The notes below the pieces were generated by a model. That model made no database searches. It was given only the letters and a program-made list of their open reading frames with translations, and was not told the DNA's origin. A DNA stretch of 64,000 nucleotides from Magicicada septendecula (Eukaryota > Arthropoda > Insecta > Hemiptera > Cicadidae). The translations under genes and the position numbers were made by a program. Each line of letters starts with the position of its first letter. The first letter of the stretch is position 1. Location of the stretch: contig CM068368.1 in NCBI GenBank assembly GCA_034769895.1, forward strand, positions 688,959,877-689,023,876. The letters run 5' to 3'. Positions 60,716-64,000 of the stretch are shown one piece after another.

Positions 60716-61786
60716 ATACCCCCCCCCCCAATAAGAGGTTGAAGGCCGAAGCGTTCAAACTCTTATTGCCTAAACCCTAAGAGGATCAGTGAGGATATGG
60801 CGCCACAACCCCCCTGAGCACTCTACTAAAATCATGGGTTCTTACCCCCCTAGTCCGGCGACTGTGGCACATTCAATTAAAAAATCAACATACGGCCTTC
60901 CATCACTCCATATCCCACAACTGATTTGTTTCCTCTTAGCCATACTGGTTCATTGACAAAGCAATGGCTCATTTTTTATTATAAAATATCTCTTAACCCT
61001 AGAAAATAGTATTAACAAAACAATATAGGATATATACAATACAGGAGTACATATAAGTTCCAGTCAAAATGACGCATTAATTATACAGAATTGCATTTAC
61101 ACAGAATTTCCTTCAGTTTTCAATTTTAAATGAATATTTTAATCATTATGTTTTTTTATCAATTATTTATTTTACCATTACAATCAAAATTCAGATCAAA
61201 CTAGATTTAAAGTCATATTAAAAATTATCTTTTCAATTTATTTAATTACCTTTCATTAAATTTAACTCATATTGTTTTAATTAACAATTTCAAAATTAAT
61301 TACATTTTTCAAAATGATCCGACATAAAATATTACCTACATTATTCAAAAAATTTACATTCCTGTCTTCACATATGGAATTTCTTTTTATTTCATAATAG
61401 GATTTTCCTACTGGCAATGATTCAGCAGACTACAACACTTTTGTTATTGTCAACTCAGCTTCAACACCTCTGGCTGTAAACATTAGTCAAAACATACAAC
61501 ACACCTGTTTACATAAACGGTCGTCTGCCAGACTGGTGTTATAAACACTCCTTCAGTGTAAACATTCTGCTTACCTCACCTCTAACACCTGTACTGCACT
61601 TTTCAATTTTTTATAAATCTTTTAGTTAACAATTGTAATAATATAATAATTTTTATACAATTAATTTCACTATAATATATTTACAAATCTTTATCATTAT
61701 TATTTCAGTTTTATCACACTTCAATGTCCAAGGTTGCGAGGTCTGAACCGTAAAACAAAATATTTACAATTGTTCCTTTATGAAGT
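60716..61786 (-). other. Unit 18: 3' non-coding region with PPT and hairpin
   Basis: G-run of 11; hairpin 60729-60768; z-linked markers. No supportable ORF. Confidence 0.7.
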
Positions 61787-62185
61787 TCAGCCTCCATCGT
61801 CAAAAATTAGTCTGGTCTTTATGTAACACTTTTCAATTTTATTGATACGCCACATATGGTTATTTTTTGTTTTATAACCACAAGAACTTATTTTTTCCAT
61901 TGTACCAAAACAATAATCTATAGGGTTACCCCCCAAAATTATCTTATCATAAATCAAGTTGACATCAGTATTATTTGTAAAGTCTCCGTCAGTGTTTTTT
62001 GTTATTACCATTGCATTATTATTACCATATTCTGCTACTATAGGTTCATTAACAGGCAAATATTTGTCATCAATATACACATTGTTTGTCACACAAGGTA
62101 TGTTTTTAATTCTACCAGTTCTCTCACTATTTAAACTCTGTATTAACTCTTCATAATCTCTCTTCCCCTTAAATATTTCTACCAT
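61787..62185 (-). CDS. ORF2, unit 18 (type C, open)
   Basis: Open 132-codon copy with E21, N76, N108, G132; the only open type C ORF2. Confidence 0.5.
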   Translation of the reverse strand: MVEIFKGKRDYEELIQSLNSERTGRIKNIPCVTNNVYIDDKYLPVNEPIVAEYGNNNAMVITKNTDGDFTNNTDVNLIYDKIILGGNPIDYCFGTMEKISSCGYKTKNNHMWRINKIEKCYIKTRLIFDDGG

Positions 62186-63048
62186 TCTCTCTCTCTCTCA
62201 TAATCACTTTCATCACCACAACATTTCATAATCTCACTCCATCCAGAGGGCAACACAACATTATTACAACATCTGGCTTTACCAGATACACAAAAATAAT
62301 TTCTTTGACATTTAAAAGACCTTTTGTCTTCTACAAAAACTAACGAGGAACCTTTGTCCTCCAACACTACTGGTGAAACCTTTTCTTCACCTATCTCACA
62401 AGAAAAATTTGCCCTCTTTTCACACTCTACACTTAAACTGTCTTCACACTCTCTCTCATTCTCATCGGCATTTGCTAACAACACTTCATTACTAAACTCT
62501 ACTTCAACAAAATCTTCCTTATCACTCTCAACATTAATCTCCTTGTTCTCTACTACCACGTTTTTACACATATCATTATAATTCTGATTTGTTTTACATT
62601 AAAAATTTTCGATTACCTTTTGTATTTGTTTATCAATTTTTTCTGACACTTGTTCTTTAATAGTGTTGAAACATTCATCCATCTCATTTAGACGTTTATT
62701 CATACTGATTTCGAACTTAACATTTTGTGTATTCATTTCACATAAACGCTTATCAAATTTTTGGTCAATATTATTTATATCACCCTTTAACTCATGGAAT
62801 TTGCTATTAATTGTATTAAATTTAACATCAGAATCACTCTTCTGTTCATTGAAAAGCAATTGCATCATTTTTATCATATCATTATCCTCAGATTGTTTAT
62901 TTTTATTCATTACGGGTGGGGTTACCTGAATCACTGAGTCATCTATTTCATCTGACTTACTTGATTCTCTATTTTGAACTGGGATTGGGGTCGAATGGAC
63001 CTCCAACCCACTCATGACCGTTGATTCGGTCAAACTATTATTTTCCAT
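62179..63048 (-). pseudogene. ORF1, unit 18: Gag-like ORF with stop at codon 150
   Basis: GAA to TAA at codon 150 (about 62599-62601), at the end of the coiled coil. This is a different lesion from the type A amber stop. Also G39V and G209C. Confidence 0.7.
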
Positions 63049-63193
63049 TTTTGTTTTATATTATTTTTACATATATAAATATGCCCAGTTTTGCTTTCAC
63101 AGTCTACAATTTACAACCTCGCCCCACTCCCAAATAACCCGTTCTGCAGCTTAATTATGTCTGGCGAATATACGTTATAAACCCTATACTCGA

Positions 63194-63211
63194 GTCCCTG
63201 TTCGGGCGCCA
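63194..63211 (-). other. Primer-binding site, unit 18
   Basis: Exact 18-nt tRNA-Lys(UUU) complement. Confidence 0.93.
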
Positions 63212-63213
63212 TT

Positions 63214-64000
63214 TGTAACTACTCACTTAATTCCTATTAATAATTAATTCTTACCTTAGGGTTTTCCCCAGAGTCGTACAGACGAAACTGCTGCAGAAAG
63301 GATTATTCGAGATACAAGGGGTAAAGATCAAATACACAGTTTGTGCTAAAACAAATTGCCTCTGGTTTATTATGCAAAATAACTACTTCGTCTCTCTTTC
63401 ATGACATTTAAAATTCTTATTTCTTTTCGTTAGATTAAATACTCGTTGAATGAGTAACAATTTGTAAAAATCAAACAAAGTAACAAAATGAATATTTCTT
63501 AATTAACTAGCTTATGACAACTATGGTATGCCACAACTATTTATTTTTAGCAATGAACCAATATGTGATGTAGCCACACACTCACACACATTCGTTCTTT
63601 GACTTTGTCATTCTATTTAAACCCCACTTTGAGATCTCTGAGGTACATTTAAGATTTACAATTTATTTATGTTGAATTATACTCTGGAGAAAAAGGTAAA
63701 ATATTGGTTAAAACTCAGTTAATACTTAACGTCTGAAGAACTCCGCTGTTTTGCACTTCTGCTGTGAATGCACTGGTTTTTTTTTCTTTGGTTAACACAC
63801 CATAAATTAGTTTTGACACTGTTTACCCGCGGGTACTGTTATTGATTATTTCGTATTAGGTTGATGCGCCACTATTATTTTAATCCACTTTAGAATAACA
63901 TTTCTTTTTATTTTGTCGGCCGACATAAATTTTCGAACACTTAGCTCGTTAAGGTTGACCGCGCGGCCATGAGTTGCAACTGGAACTCGGCCGCACGTTT
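63214..64000 (-). repeat. LTR 18 (z type), cut by window end
   Basis: The first 787 bp match LTR 17, including GGTATGCC and the 3-bp deletion. The sequence stops inside the GC-rich hairpin, so the array continues beyond the window. Confidence 0.87.

Larger units (their letters stand above)
1..64000 (-). mobile_element. Tandem array (about 17.7 units of about 3.61 kb) of a non-autonomous LTR retrotransposon
   Basis: The same unit repeats across the whole window in one orientation. Successive LTR starts lie 3612, 3611, 3611, 3616, 3617, 3611, 3613, 3610, 3613, 3611, 3615, 3617, 3607, 3610, 3619, 3576 and 3613 bp apart. Every unit carries one LTR, one primer-binding site, ORF1, ORF2, a 3' non-coding region, a hairpin and a G-tract. 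Each LTR is at once the 3' LTR of the internal region on its right and the 5' LTR of the one on its left. Units carry distinguishable substitutions and indels, so this is not one copy repeated by an assembler, although the most similar neighbours deserve a read check. Inference: a retrotransposon amplified into a satellite-like array. Confidence 0.95.

Noticed and set aside
1..64000. CRISPR array, rDNA or multigene family
   Set aside because: The repeats are 3.6 kb with no spacers, there is no rRNA similarity, and LTR termini plus primer-binding site identify a retroelement.

Overview
The window is one uninterrupted head-to-tail tandem array. A unit of about 3.61 kb repeats about 17.7 times, and the array runs off both ends: base 1 lies inside a unit and base 64000 lies inside an LTR. 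No unique flanking sequence and no host gene is visible. The DNA is AT-rich and eukaryotic in style (long non-coding stretches, a splice-donor consensus, AATAAA signals, strong Kozak contexts). The retroelement architecture suggests an animal, most likely an arthropod, but the species cannot be told from this sequence.

Each unit is a non-autonomous LTR retrotransposon on the minus strand. Read in element orientation (right to left) it has: an LTR of about 1.12 kb bounded by 5'-TGTAAC...GTTACA-3'; two bases; an 18-nt primer-binding site matching the 3' end of animal tRNA-Lys(UUU); a leader of about 145 bp; ORF1 (289 codons, Gag-like position, coiled coil plus Cys-rich tail); ORF2 (132 codons, unrecognised), whose ATG overlaps the ORF1 stop by 7 nt in the -1 frame; about 1.07 kb of AT-rich non-coding sequence ending in a conserved UUCG-capped hairpin and a G-tract that serves as the polypurine tract; then the next LTR. 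Neighbouring units share a single LTR, giving [LTR-internal]n. That is the product expected from LTR-LTR unequal exchange or from a one-LTR circle, not from serial independent insertions. No protease, reverse transcriptase, RNase H or integrase is visible, so mobility would need an autonomous partner.

I number units 1-18 from left to right. Diagnostic variants sort the internal regions into type A (units 1, 2, 5, 6, 8, 10, 12, 13; all with an amber stop at ORF1 codon 196), type B (units 3, 4, 7, 9, 11, 14, 15; both ORFs open) and type C (units 16-18, right end). LTRs sort into x (1, 2, 3, 6, 8, 10, 11, 13, 14), y (4, 5, 7, 9, 12) and z (16-18), with LTR15 an x/z chimera. ORF1 is open in 9 of 18 units and ORF2 in 13 of 18; both are open in the seven type B units only.

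The types are not scattered at random. A 7,223-bp dimer (x-B-y-A) recurs between about 20.5 and 37.6 kb. Units 14 and 15 are near-identical neighbours. Units 1-2 and 11-12 share private variants 36 kb apart. Type C forms its own block. The array therefore behaves as a satellite evolving by unequal crossing-over and gene conversion while still carrying the cis-signals of a retroelement.
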